From Ochotona curzoniae (Eukaryota; Chordata; Mammalia; Lagomorpha; Ochotonidae), in contig NW_024464918.1 of NCBI RefSeq assembly GCF_017591425.1, positions 28,052,001-28,116,000 of the forward strand: DNA of 64,000 bases. Direction: 5' to 3'. The notes below the pieces were generated by a model that saw nothing but the letters and a program-made list of their open reading frames with translations, did not search any database and was not told the origin of the DNA. This document shows positions 11,950-23,215 of the stretch, piece by piece (position 1 is the first letter of the stretch; each line of letters begins with the position of its first letter). A program made the translations under genes and the position numbers.

Positions 11950-12760
11950 GATAAGATAACACAAAATCCTGTCTTACAAAATGGGGGAAACTTTGACACC
12001 TATCCCAAGATGGACAAATGAGAAGTAAACATCTGAAAAGGTATGCTTTAGGACATTGTAAAGTAAAAAAGCAGTGACATACCACTGTGCAGAAATCGGA
12101 GTATTTTTTTCAACAAGAGGCAGTACTGATGGAAATGTAGAAACAGAAGCTCACTCATGCAGAAGAGTACAGGAAGGAGTCACCTCTGTGGAAGACAGTG
12201 TGGCAGCTTCTTACAGAGTTAAAGGAGCCTCAGCACCAGCTCTTCCAGATATTTACTCAACCCTCAATGTGCCTGCACAAAAGCATCTATCCTAAAAGTG
12301 TATTTATTCATAATTGCCAAAATTGATGATGTACAAACTGTTAAGCCTGGATGTATGTGCATATGATGGGGTGAGCGAAAAAATGTGGCTTCCAGAAAGA
12401 CATGAGGGTATTAATGCATATGACTAAATTAAAAAAAAAAATAGGTTTGGGGAGGAAATGCACTCAGTGATTCTGAAGACATGATTCTGGGAAAGGAACA
12501 CCAGTACAGTGAGACGCTTGAGTAGCAGGGCTGCGGCCTGTGCGGTGTTGTGGGGGTGTGCAGCAAGGGGCTGGGGGCAGGGAGTGGGCACTGTAAAACA
12601 CTGCCACAGTGAGCGTGTGACTCTGTGGAGTTGCCACAACCATTAGAACCGCACAGCACAAGCAGAAACCTAGTGTGAGCTGTGAAAGTTACTTAATAAT
12701 TTGTCGGTATGAATTTAGCGTTGCAACAAACGCACCACATTAATGCAAGACGTTCATAAG
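11950..12760 (+). mobile_element. Old LINE-1 (L1M type) 3' end, plus strand
   Basis: The order of segments matches the 3' third of an old mammalian LINE-1: CAAAATGGGGGAAACTTTGAC, GGCAGCTTCTTACAGAGTTAAA, ATTTATTCATAATTGCCAAAA and a GGGGCTGGGGGCAGGGAGTGG stretch of the 3' UTR, then a G-to-A-rich end near 12750. The frame is destroyed by stops and gaps. It is a molecular fossil without coding capacity. Confidence 0.7.
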
Positions 12761-12769
12761 TGGTGAAGA

Positions 12770-13547
12770 AGGGCTTATGGGAGCGCTGTGCTCTCTGCTC
12801 AATTTGCTATAAACATTAAAATGCTCAGCTTATTAATTTATAATGAGTATACTTAATTAAATAAAATCGTTTAGTCCCATCTCTTACCTTGTGGTGTAAA
12901 ATAATAACATTACGGTTTGAATTTTTCATTACCAGCCTTAATAGAAAGGTTGGATATCATGTGAATTTGTATGCAGTAATTAACTGGGAGAAGGATTGCC
13001 ACCAGCAATCTCTGATAAGCAAAAAGGTGTTACACCTGTTGCCAAGAAGGAGTGGTCAGTGAATCCAGGAGGGAAGCGGCATCCCCAGCTCATGGTGAGG
13101 GTAGTAAGCCTGATGTGGAGCACGAGGCTGGAGGCAGATGGAGAGCCCATATGACAGTGGGATAAGATGTATTTGTCAGTGTCACAGAGAGCTTTTCATG
13201 TCAGGGGAAGCATTTACTCAAATCTATGGGCACAGCAAATACAGCAGTGAATAATATCTGAATGAATTATCTACGCAGTCAGTAAATGCTAAGTTTGCTT
13301 TCTTTAAGGTAATTATTCTTATGGTTGAATTAGATTTTAAACAATATTAAGCAAATGAATTATAATCACCGACCGTTGGGAGTCAAATGTGTCAATTAGC
13401 TTTAGGTTAAATTATTTAAAAAAATTTGTCCTTCAGCTATACTAATAAATGATCATGGCCCATTCCATAATTTATTTAACTTGGAAGCTTCTATACTAGT
13501 GCAGTTTTATTATTTAAAATGAGGATATTTCTCAATTTAGTGATTTT
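12770..13547. other. Unique AT-rich sequence, no gene seen
   Basis: No repeat or exon that I can name. The stretch 13000-13150 is somewhat less AT-rich but carries no splice pair I would trust. Confidence 0.4.
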
Positions 13548-13730
13548 CTTTAAAAAACAATTACTTTTCATTTGAAAGGCAAAGTCACGGATGAGGATAC
13601 AGAGAATGAGAGAGAGAGAGAATCTTTGATCCACAAGTTCACATCTTCATTCCCTGAATGGGTGCAATAGCCATGGCTGGGCCACACTTATGGCCTGAGC
13701 CAGAAGCTTCCTCAGAGTCTCCTATGTGGA
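13548..13730 (-). repeat. Old CSINE, minus strand, tail half only
   Basis: TACTTTTCATTTGAAAGGCA, a short GAGAGAGAGAGA run, TTCCCTGAATGGGTGCAATAG and CAGAAGCTTCCTCAGAGTCTCC follow CSINE order in reverse. The match stops at about 13730, before the tRNA-like head. Confidence 0.55.
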
Positions 13731-14366
13731 TATGCAATATTGGATTTGATAAATTGAGAATCCTTTCAGAAATAAAAAATTGACAATGGCATCTTTAAAA
13801 TTCTGCAAAATCATGTGAAGTCTTGTTTCCCTAAGGTTTTGTATATTTTTTCTTATTTTGTCTGTGAATAGGTTAATTAGCAGTTGGAAACCCACAGGAG
13901 CTTGCTTCTTTGACTAATTATATTTCCCTGGTCCTCAAAGTCTTCACTTGTTATAGAGTCACTGCCTCATTATATGAGTCTTCCTCATTTTCTCATTTTT
14001 GGGGCTTTAAGTCATTAAAAATCTCTACGACAAGCTTTTAGTATGAATCACTGTTAGTATTCATTAAATACTCACATAATGTCACCAGGATCTGTGGAAA
14101 TTAGATTGTATTAAATAAAGGACCAAGTGACCAAATTCTAATTTGTGCAAGAAAATCCTCCTCTACATATATCTTCTAAATACTCTTTTCAACTAAAGGA
14201 CACTTGAAGAATCATCACGCCCTCCTTGGAGAAAGAAAACTTGAGCTACTAAATGGATGAAAAGTGGAGAGTGACACTGTTCGCCATCTTAACATTTTAC
14301 TAGAGGTGTCACGACGATGCATTGAACACTTCAGAAATATTTAACTCACAATCACTAAGTTAGGAC

Positions 14367-14520
14367 TTAGTATTGTGGTGTAGCAGTTAACGCGACCACC
14401 TGCGACAGCAGCATCCCATAGGGTGGCTATTCAAGTCCCAGGTGCCCTGCTTCTGATCTAGCTTCCTGCTAATGCACCTGGGAAAGCAGTACAAGCTGGC
14501 CCAAGTCCTCGGGTATCTGG
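14367..14520 (+). repeat. Old CSINE, plus strand, head half
   Basis: TTAGTATTGTGGTGTAGCAG, CATCCCATAGGGTGG, CAAGTCCCAGGTGCCCTGC and GCTTCCTGCTAATGCACCTG form the 5' half of a rabbit-like CSINE. The 3' half is not recognisable. Confidence 0.65.
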
Positions 14521-14524
14521 TTGA

Positions 14525-15216
14525 TTTTCTGGGATTGCTGTTTATTTCTTTCAGTTTCTTCGAGTTAGTTTCAGCATGATTTTTCATATATTCTGTTACG
14601 CTTTCAGATCATACACCTTGGAAGGTTATCCACATTATTTCCCCATACCCTTTCCTGTTATGAGATTTAAGTAATTATTTGCATTTCATTTGTAATTCAT
14701 AATTCTGAAATGCAATGAAAGTATGCCACTGAAGACAGTCGGAATTGGGCTCTATTAACAATACTTGTTTTCTGTAAGGGCCAGATCCTGTGTTGAAAGA
14801 AGCTTGAACTTCATACCTTGCTAAGCCCTTGACCTTGTTCTCCAGGTGATCTAGGCTTTTTCCATTCTGTCTTTGTCACCACTGCACAGTATTGTCAGTG
14901 TAGTTAGTGGTGGCCCCACTGCATCCGTGACTCAGCTTTTATTATACAGGACAAAGTAAAAGATAAAAGAATTTCAAATGCTCTTTATGACTCAAAGCAC
15001 CAACACAATTCTAGATCAGTCTCCCAGAACTAACCTCTAGAAGAAAAGCGGAAAGCAAAAGAAAAAATATACCACAAACTTAACATGTTCATATATAACA
15101 CTGAAAAGTGAAGACAGCCAATTCTCAACTCTAGCTAGTTCCTATTTGTATAGGAGATGTGGAAGGTAATTCATTTTAACTTAAGGAGATGTTCTCATAA
15201 AAATATGAAGTCTCAT
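14525..15216. other. Unique sequence, no gene seen
   Basis: Nothing that I can support as a gene. It ends at the target site of the next CSINE. Confidence 0.4.
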
Positions 15217-15230
15217 AAAAATTAAGGGAA

Positions 15231-15548
15231 GGGCCCGGCGCGGTGGCACAAGTGGTTAAGGTCCTCACCTTGCACGCCCAGGATCCCATATGGGCACCGG
15301 TTCTAATCCCGGCTGCTCCACTTCCCATCCAGCTCCCTGCTTGTGGCCTGGGAAAGCAGTCGAGGACGGCCCAAAGCTTTGGGAACCTGCACCTGCGTGG
15401 GAGACCCGGAAGAGGCTCCTGGCTTTGGATTGGCATGGCATCGGCCGTTGCGCTCACTTGGGGGGTGAATCATCGGACGGAGGATCTTCCTCTCTGTCTC
15501 TCCTCTCTGTATATCCGCCTTTCCAATAAAAATAAAATAAATCTTAAA
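15231..15548 (+). mobile_element. Young full-length CSINE, plus strand, with A and B boxes
   Basis: This is one of the best-preserved copies. It starts with GGGCCCGGCGCGGTGGC and has a candidate RNA polymerase III A-box TGGCACAAGTGG at 15244-15255 and a B-box GGTTCTAATCC at 15299-15309. It ends in CCAATAAAAATAAAATAAATCTT-type sequence. The flanks share a near-identical duplication, AAAAATTAAGGGAA at 15217-15230 against AAAAATGAAGGGAA at 15549-15562, one mismatch. AATAAA motifs followed by TCTT fit the polyadenylated class of polymerase III SINEs. A 134-codon frame inside it is not a gene. Confidence 0.93.
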
Positions 15549-15562
15549 AAAAATGAAGGGAA

Positions 15563-16149
15563 AAAGAATTCCAGTAAATTATTACTTGAATGGTACATTT
15601 TTGATTACAGCGTGAGCACTTTTGCCCTGGTAACTGGTGAAAGTTGACAGTGAAGCTTCTGAGAAAGAAGTTATTTCATGTTGCTCCTAAAGTGCACCTC
15701 TGAATATTTTATTAACATTTGCTGGGCTTCTTCACCATCCTCCCCTCCAAAATTTGAATATTTTTTCCCATAAATATTTAAAAAACCGTGAGCCCACCCC
15801 CATGGTCTTAATTGTGCCATAGGAGATGGAATCAATAAGGTGACTAAGCCAGAATATATTGACACAGCAAGCGTTTGTACAGTCAGCTGAGCCATGGCAT
15901 ATTGTAGGAACTCAGACCAACCTGCTGTTTTTCAAAATGATTTGAATACATATTCAGACTTCTGGAGAAAGTCGTTTTGTCAAGATATTTTTAGTGTTCC
16001 TAACCTGTGCGCTGGCTCACAGTACTCTGTAGAGAGGTTCTCAAACACATTCAGTCACCTGAGGGCTTCTCCCAGCAGCTCTCTTGGCAACCTGTTCAAG
16101 GGCCTTCATTCCCGGAGTCTAGGCTGAAGCCCAAAGACGTGCATTTCTT
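15563..16149. other. Unique sequence with one dispersed 60-bp repeat copy
   Basis: No gene is seen. The segment 15661-15720 is also present in diverged form at 17162-17222 in the same orientation, which suggests a shared dispersed element. Confidence 0.45.
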
Positions 16150-16444
16150 GGGGCAAGGATTTTGTTATAGAATATTAGTGACTGCTTGCAAGACAAGCAT
16201 CCTATAGGATGGGCACCAGATCAACTGTGAGCTGCTCAACTGCCAGTCCATCTCCCAGCTAAGGTGCCTGGGAAGATGAATCGAAAGCTTGGCTCCCCGC
16301 CACCCTGCAGGAGAGCTACCTGGAGTGTCTGGCTGCAGACCTGGGCCTGTCCTAACCCTGATTGTTGGAGCCATTTAGGGAATAAACCAGTGAATAGAAG
16401 TTCTCTGTCTCTCCTTCTCTCTGTAACCCTGCCTTGCAAAACAT
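16150..16444 (+). repeat. Old CSINE, plus strand
   Basis: A degenerate head, CTGCTTGCAAGACAAGCATCC, is followed by CAGTCCATCTCCCAGCTAAGG, GGAGTGTCTGGCTGCAGACC, AATAAACCAGTGAATAGAAG and TCTCTGTAACCCTGCCTTGC, in CSINE order. Frames on both strands through this region are spurious. Confidence 0.65.
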
Positions 16445-16449
16445 TAGAG

Positions 16450-17300
16450 AGTTTAAAAAAACCAAAACAGTCTGCATTTCTAACAAGTGCCCGGATGATG
16501 TGGGCCCGGGGGCCTCCTCTGAAGAGCACACACATTGCTGTATTGACCCAACAGAGCCTCAACTTCTAAATTCATCTTTGTCACTGTTTCTCTGAGAAGT
16601 TCTTGAATTATAAGCCAGTTTTCTGTGCTTTTGGAGTGCAAATCCACAGAACATGGTGGCTAAATTTCCTTCCATTCTTCTCATGTCCTTCTCCCTTCCT
16701 AAATTGTTAAATCTTTAAAATAATTTTCAGAAATATTCTGTGATTTAGTTTGATTTTCTCGACTTCAGCAGAAATTAAATATTGCTGGAAATGAAAACTT
16801 GAGAAAACATGTAGGTGATATTTTTTAAATTACGTTTTGGAAAACCACTACTTGAATATTTCAATATTCACTGTGTGAAACTTACATGTGAAATGTATTC
16901 TAAGCGAGTGTTTCTATCCATGCTTATTCTGTATTCACAGCTTCATCTACTACTTCAAAATTGACCTATAAGCTACTACTTATTTGTGTTAAACAGTGAA
17001 ACCTTAGCTTGTCCAGAATATGATGAAATAGAGTAAAATTATCGGTGATTTCCTTACTACTCATTTAAGACATTTTCAATGTATGTGTTTTCAATTGTAT
17101 GGGCAGAACTGACTACTTAATTTAACAAAGGGGTTAGGTGAGCTTGATTTTGGCATTATTTAGAAAAGGAGGTTAGTTCACGTTGCTGCCAAAATGCACC
17201 TCTGAGTATTTTATTAACATTTAGCATAGGTAAAATGCGTCTTTACCTATGCCTTTTAATCTTTTTAAATCTCAACAGTTTTCAACATTTTCGTATTCAC
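16450..17300. other. AT-rich sequence, no gene seen
   Basis: I see nothing supportable except the second copy of the dispersed 60-bp segment at 17162-17222, which may be the 3' edge of the LINE-1 that follows. Confidence 0.4.
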
Positions 17301-17954
17301 TTCCCAGGAAAAGCTCATGTATGCTCAAAGCAGGGGTAGATACATAACATAGGCTTCATGATAAAGCTAGTAGGATGGGGACACAGGAGATTATGTAAGG
17401 GGTAGAAGACAGTAGCAACATTTGCCAATATCTCTATACCAAATAATGCAGCATCTACACCGAAATGTGTGTGCGTGAATGCACCTGTTCCTCCACAAAC
17501 AAACGCATCAGAAGTGAGATTTGTCTTTAGTGTTGATTCTATACATTTGCCATAGTAAACAGTGCTGCAATAGAAGTGGAAGTGCAAGTGTTTGTTGCAG
17601 ATACTGACTACATTACCAGACACAGGATAGCCATATGGCAGTCTGTTTTTAGTTCTTGTGCTATTTCCATACTCTTTCCCATAACCACGCTCTAGCATGT
17701 ATTCCCAGCAGTGGTTCTCTTTTCTCTACAACCTCACCAGCATTTGCTATTTTTTACTTTATTTATAATGACAGCCATATTACTGGAGCAAGATAATTCC
17801 TCATTGTGAGTTTTGCTTGTATTTCTCCAATGGCTAGTGATTCTGGGAAGTTTTTAAATTGTTTATTGGGCATGCATATCTTACATGGAAAAGATGTCTC
17901 CTGAGATCATTTGCCTATTTCATTTTCAAGATGTATTTCAAATGTAAAACATCA

Positions 17955-18240
17955 GAAAAAGATGGGTATAGAGCTGAGAGAGAGAAACAGACATATCATC
18001 CATCTATCCACTGGCCCACTCTTCACATGCCTTCAACAGGTGGGCCTGCTGAGGCCAAAGCTGTGAGCCAGGAACTCCACCTATGTCTTGTACATGACAT
18101 GAGCAGCTGAGGCGCCACCTGCTCCTCCCAGAACGTCCGTTAGCAGAAAGTTGGCCCGCAGGCACAGCAGCAGGGCTACGTTCTAGAAGCTGCTGTGCCG
18201 TGACTGACTTTTCTACATCACACCTTCCACCCCACCCACT
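17955..18240 (-). repeat. Old CSINE inside the LINE-1, minus strand
   Basis: GAGCTGAGAGAGAGAAACAG, CCAGGAACTCCACCTATGTC, GAGGCGCCACCTGCTCCTCCC and GTTAGCAGAAAGTTGG are in the order of an old rabbit-like CSINE in reverse. LINE-1 antisense sequence lies on both sides, so the SINE inserted later. Confidence 0.6.
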
Positions 18241-19178
18241 TCTTAATTGTTGTTGTTGAATTTCTTCAGTTATTTTTATATTCCTCATATTGCTCCTTTA
18301 TCATGTGCAGAGTTTGCAAATATTTTTTTCCACTCTGTCAGTTGTATGTTGATTGTTTCCTTTGCTGTGCAGGAACTTCCTATGCTGGCATAATTCCACT
18401 GGTCTTTTTGCTTTTATTGCCTGTGCTTTTGAGGATATTGGGCAAAAAAAGCATTGCCTGCACCCATTGTCTTAGAGTGTTTCCTCCAAAAATTTCATTG
18501 TGTGAAGTTTTAAATTTCGATCTTGGATCACCTTTGAGTTATGTGTACTGTCTATTTGATAGTGTTCCATTTTCCAATTTGTGAACTTCAGAAGTCCTTC
18601 CATTTTTTATGTGTCTTCTTCAATTTTTCTATAAATGTTTTCTACTTTGACTATAAAAGTCTTTCACATCCTTGGTTAAGTCATTTATTTTGTAGCTATT
18701 TTGAAAGGGACTGTTCTTATAAGTTTGTGGCCACTGAAATTATTGTATTATAAACATGTATGTATATTTACATACCTACATAAATGTAAATAGATATATT
18801 ACTATCCTCTATGTTGATTACATATCCTGCAACTTTTAGGAACTCAATTGTAAGTTCTAATAGTCTCTTGATGATTCAAGTTTAGTAAGTTTTTTGTTTC
18901 CAAAATGTATTCATCATAGGGTCTCCAGTTTGGGATGTAATGTTCTTTGTAATAGTTTATAATGGTACTTTTATTTCTGGGGAATCAGTTTTATATTTTA
19001 TTTTTCTTCTGTAATTTAATTGATTGAATTTGTCTTTTGTTTTCTTAATCTGGCTAGTGGCTTATTAATTTTGTTTACCTCAAAAACTAGTTTTTCACTT
19101 CATTAATGTTTTGTGTTGTTTGTAAATTTCTGTCATATCCTCAGTGATGTTTTTATTTCTTTCTACTCATGTAGAGTT

Positions 19179-19220
19179 TTTTGTTCTTGTTTTTCTAAGT
19201 TTTGTTCTTGTTTTTCTAAG
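19179..19220. repeat. Perfect 21-bp tandem duplication
   Basis: The unit at 19179-19199, containing GTTCTTGTTTTTCTAAG, is repeated exactly at 19200-19220. It lies in the decayed LINE-1. Exact identity suggests a recent slippage event. Confidence 0.95.
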
Positions 19221-19983
19221 ATGCATTGTAAAGTTGCTTATGCAGCATCTTTCCCATCTTACAATCTAGACTTATTTCCATAAATTTGCTTCCTTTTTTT
19301 GTTTTTGCTGTATCCTGTAAGGTTTGATATATTTCTCTTTTTATTAGTTTCAAGTAACTTTTTAAATTGCATTTTGATTTCTTCATTGCATTTTTCATTG
19401 CCCATGTAATTGTATAATTTCTTTTTGGTTGTTAATTTCCAGTTGTATTCCATAGTAGTCAGCAAAGTATACCTGGTGTGGGTTCAGTTTATTTGGGTGT
19501 TTCACACCTGGTCCTGTGGAATTGTGTGTGACGGGTCCTAGATCACGTGTATGCCCCGTATGCTAATGAGAAAAACATGGTGAGCTGTTCTATAAATGTC
19601 TAGTAGGTCCATTTGTTCTGTAGTATAAATCTGTGATTTGGTCATTTTTTTAGCCTGGCTCCGTCGTTCCCTGACACAGCTGGGATGTTGAGGGCACAGA
19701 ATGGCATCAGAGTGGGGCTCACGCATTTCTGCAGCTGCCTGCTCTGTAAGACATCCCCACAGACCTGTCTCGCAGAACTGCTTCTGCTGATGGGAGACTT
19801 GTGTTCCTGACCTCAGGGCTGGTTTTCATTGTATCCACTTGTTCTTTTCTGCTATTTGCTGCTGGTTCATAGTTGTGCTGTCTACCTGAATTTGTCACTC
19901 TTACGGTGTATTTGTTTCACTGTTTTACTTAACTGCTTGCTCTTTTATCTCCGAGTAATGTTACAGCCATTTGTTGGGATTTC

Positions 19984-20004
19984 TTTTTTTTTTTTTTTTT
20001 TTTT
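19984..20004. repeat. Poly-T run
   Basis: About 21 consecutive T residues lie within the minus-strand LINE-1. This could be an expanded T tract or the tail of a small minus-strand insertion, but no retrocopy body is recognisable to its right. Confidence 0.9.
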
Positions 20005-20822
20005 GAGAGGATTCATAAAATTCCCTTTCTTTGTGATCTGAAATGAACACATTATTGTTTTCCTTTGCTTTTCATATTCCTTACATTGCTGAGCTGATTT
20101 CTGTGCCCTGGGGACCGTCTCATTATCTCTGCCTTAACTACTGTCCTCTTCCTCTTGGCCATTGTGTTTCCCGAGTGTACACCATGACCCTTGGCCTTCA
20201 CTTGTCTTTCATTCTGTCCTACTTCTATTCTGTATACTATTTCAGTGTGTCCTATTCCTAACAACTTAAGCTTGTCAAGAAGAGTATTTGAAATTATTTT
20301 TAAAGAATTGGTATATGAATTTGTTGTATTCCTTTTTTGTCTAGTTTTGGAGGCAAAATGCTGTCATGGAAAAGATTCTTTCAAAGTAGCACGTGCCGCC
20401 TGCGTCTGAGCAGTTTGGATGTTTCATACCCTTTGCATCTGCCATTGATGTTATCATCAGTCAGAGATATGAGCTTCGGCTCTGATCCATTTTACCAAGA
20501 ATATTGTCCTTATCTCCCTGGTGCTGTTCTGCCCTAGCATATTCATACTTAATTAATTTTTTTGGTGCCTTTTGTAACTGTTTTGGTGGTATAAATAGAT
20601 TGGGGAATGAGAAATTAATTGAAGGGAGCTTACATTTACCTGTGAAGACATGTTGGGTTCAGCATCAGAACGCTAACCTGTTTTCACATGGCTGAACAGT
20701 ATTGCACGAAAGTGAATAATAATTGAAATATATATGTTGCCGTGATTATCTTACGTTTCTGTACATCTTACTCCAGTCTTAATAAGGGCCTTCAGTTGCC
20801 ATTCAAGTCAAACCATCTGCTT

Positions 20823-21168
20823 GGGCCTGGCATGGTAGACTATTGGCTAAAGTCCTTGCCTTGCATTTGGCCAGGATACCATATGGACCCTGGTTCTGGA
20901 TCCGGCAGCCCTGCTTCCCATCCAGCTCCTTGCTTGTGGTCTGGGAAAGCAGCAGAGGATGGCCCAGATCCGTGGGTCCCTGTACCTGTGTGGGAGACCT
21001 GGAGGAGGCTTTGGGTTTCTGGCTTCAAATCAGCGCAGCTCTAGCCGTTGCGGTAACTTGGGGAGTGAATCATCGGACGGAAAATATTTCTCTCTGTCCC
21101 TCCTCCTCTATATATATCTGACTTTTCAATTAGAAATATAAAAAAAAAAGAAAGAAAGAAAGAAAGAA
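20823..21168 (+). mobile_element. CSINE, plus strand, with (GAAA)n tail
   Basis: It starts with GGGCCTGGCATGGTAGAC and carries CCATATGGACCCTGG, TTCCCATCCAGCTCC, GAATCATCGGACGG and TATATATCTGACTTTTCAAT. The tail has turned into an A-rich run and five GAAA units. It interrupts the minus-strand LINE-1. Confidence 0.88.
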
Positions 21169-21861
21169 CGTCGTTGTGTCGAGGGGTTTAGTTTGGAGGT
21201 TGTGTGTCATGCCAGGATACACACCTGTCATCTCACCTAGTGTGATTTCTGTGCTTTCAAGCTTGATTTCACTGAAAGGCTGGTTTTTTATTTTTTTAAT
21301 GGTGTTAGATTTTAGTTTGCATTTAGTGCATTTCTGTATTTATTGGGAAAACTGAGTTTGCACCTACTGTCTTTCCTATGAGTAACTGAATTTAATACAA
21401 CTGTATTATTTTCCCTTATTGACTCGTTTTGGATTCTTTTATTTTAAAATTTTATTTCATTTCCCTCTAGTAATGTGTTATTTATGAATTAGTTCACTCT
21501 TTTCCTAATGTTTTTCATGGAGATTACAACATGCATACTTTCTTAACAATTTTAATTTTAAGAAATTGACATTTCTCTTGCTTCAATTATTTGAAAAACA
21601 CAGAAAATATTAATGCTCTTTGCTCCTCCTCTACATTCTGTTGTGCCTGCCTTGCAGTCCTGTACATATTTAAACTACCATAAACACTATCATTATTTTT
21701 ACAAATATCTGTTGTGTTATTTGCATGTTTCCCATTTTCTGGGTCTGCATTCTATCCTGAATTTGCATGGTTTTTCATTGACTCATTCTTTTCATCTTTA
21801 TGAAGGGCTGTCTTTATTATTATTTTTTAGTTTAAGCTTTCAGGTATTCAGTATTATTTTT

Positions 21862-22143
21862 CTTAAGAGATTTGATTTATTTTAATTTGAGAGGCAAAGT
21901 TAGAGAAGGAGAGAAAGAGACGGAGAGAGATCTTCCACTCCTCAAATGGCTGTAGTGGCCAGGGCTGAGCTGATCTGAAGCCAGGACCCAGAAGCCTCTT
22001 CCAGGTCTCCACGCGGGTGCAGGAGCTCAAGAATTTCAGGTAGCTCTGTGGAATGTGGAACATCTGGGGCACAAACTGAAGCCAATACGGAATGCTGCTA
22101 CTGCAGATATAGCCCCAGCCTCCCACACCAGGACACAAACCCC
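21862..22143 (-). mobile_element. CSINE, minus strand, inside the LINE-1
   Basis: It begins CTTAAGAGATTTGATTTATT, then GAGAAAGAGACGGAGAGAGATC, CTGATCTGAAGCCAGGACCC and CCTCTTCCAGGTCTCCACGC, and ends in a decayed head. A short direct repeat, ATTATTTTT, flanks it at 21853-21861 and 22144-22152. LINE-1 antisense sequence continues beyond. Confidence 0.75.
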
Positions 22144-22506
22144 ATTATTTTTTTTCTAATATTTCAACCTTGTTGTCTGAAAAAGTACTTAATTTTATCT
22201 TCATCTGCAAAGAATATTGTCACTGAGAATGATATTTTTCTTTGACATCTACCCTATTTCAGTTTTTTAAGGATATTGCACAATTAGAAAATAGAATGTC
22301 TCCTGTTTTACTTTGTTTCTATGTAGAATTACTTTAACTCAGTATATATTTTTATTCTATTTCTCCCCTTGTCCTGGATGTTGGCCTCAGAAATCTTCAG
22401 GTGCTGTTTCCCAATGTTTTTAGTAGCGAGTTTTACATTCTTAGCCTACATTTGTAGCATAATGTGGAGATTTTATCTGTTGCAGCTACTCAAATAGCCA
22501 GAATCA

Positions 22507-22645
22507 GGGGTAGACATTTGGTCTAAGAGTTAGGCCCCTGGCTAGGATGCCCACATGCCCAGCTCCAGTTCTGCATCCGGTGCCCTGCTGATGCACAGAC
22601 GCTGGGGGGAGTCCTGATGAGCCAGGCAGTTGGGTTCCTTCCTCT
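22507..22645 (+). repeat. Old CSINE head, plus strand
   Basis: GGGTAGACATTTGGTCTAAG, GGATGCCCACATGCCC, CAGTTCTGCATCCGGTGCCC and GTTGGGTTCCTTCC match the 5' half of an older CSINE variant. The 3' half is unrecognisable. Confidence 0.5.
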
Positions 22646-22649
22646 TAAA

Positions 22650-23215
22650 GCTTCAGCTACACTCAGCGCACGGTTCTGGGGGCAGTAGGCAACCTCTGCG
22701 TGTCTTTCTCCCAGCACCATGTGGAAACAGTACTTAGCGGTAGAGTTCTTAGTGGTCTTTGAGCAAAGGTTAATCTCTGAATATGCAGGACATTTCATTT
22801 AATAATAGGACTTCCATGTTGCAGTCTTCTCATGATGTAAGCATATTATCATTTCCATTATGGATCAATGAAAAATTTGCCTTTGAAATCGCACGCGTTA
22901 ACATTCTGATAGGAAGAATATTACAGTCAGAGATGGCAAGGACCAACAGATAAAGCTGCTTTGACTCGTTATTCCCTTACATAATACAACACTTCGGGAG
23001 GAATGAGATTTATTTAGGCTAGGAAAAAAAAAAAAACTATGTCAGCCCTCAGTGAGTGTAGACTGACCTTTTAAATACGCTGCAGGTAACATGAGCCACC
23101 TGGGTTGTATTGAGGCTTCAGATCATAGTTAACATTGTGATTGAAAAAGTTGAAGAAAAGGAGAGTCGTCTTAACACTGAAGAAATTACAGAGCAGTCTG
23201 CTGAGCCTGCGTAAG
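22650..23215. other. Unique sequence, no gene seen
   Basis: The A-run at 23023-23035 has no recognisable retrocopy to its left. The region leads directly into the CpG island. Confidence 0.4.

Larger units (their letters stand above)
17300..22480 (-). mobile_element. Long decayed old LINE-1 (L1M type), minus strand
   Basis: Successive segments match an old mammalian LINE-1 read in antisense, from its 3' side to its 5' side: CCTCATTGTGAGTTTTGCTTG and TTTCTCCAATGGCTAGTGATT (ORF2 C-terminal part), TGTGCAGGAACTTCC, then CAAAAACTAGTTTTTCACTTC (reverse transcriptase part), CAGTTGTATTCCATAGTAGTC, and finally GTTGTCTGAAAAAGTACTTAA from the far 5' side. All frames carry stops. Three CSINEs interrupt it, at 17955, 20823 and 21862. 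ORF2 would normally supply endonuclease and reverse transcriptase; here it is inactive. The exact ends, and whether this is one element or two adjacent ones, are uncertain. Confidence 0.7.

Noticed and set aside
13602..13620. GA-rich runs as possible regulatory GAGA sites
   Set aside because: They are part of the CSINE tail region or simple microsatellites.
15243..15647. 134-codon plus-strand open frame
   Set aside because: It lies almost wholly inside the young CSINE at 15231, which is a noncoding polymerase III element.
20052..20264. Basic 70-codon minus-strand frame rich in K and R
   Set aside because: It lies within the decayed minus-strand LINE-1 and shows no recognisable domain.
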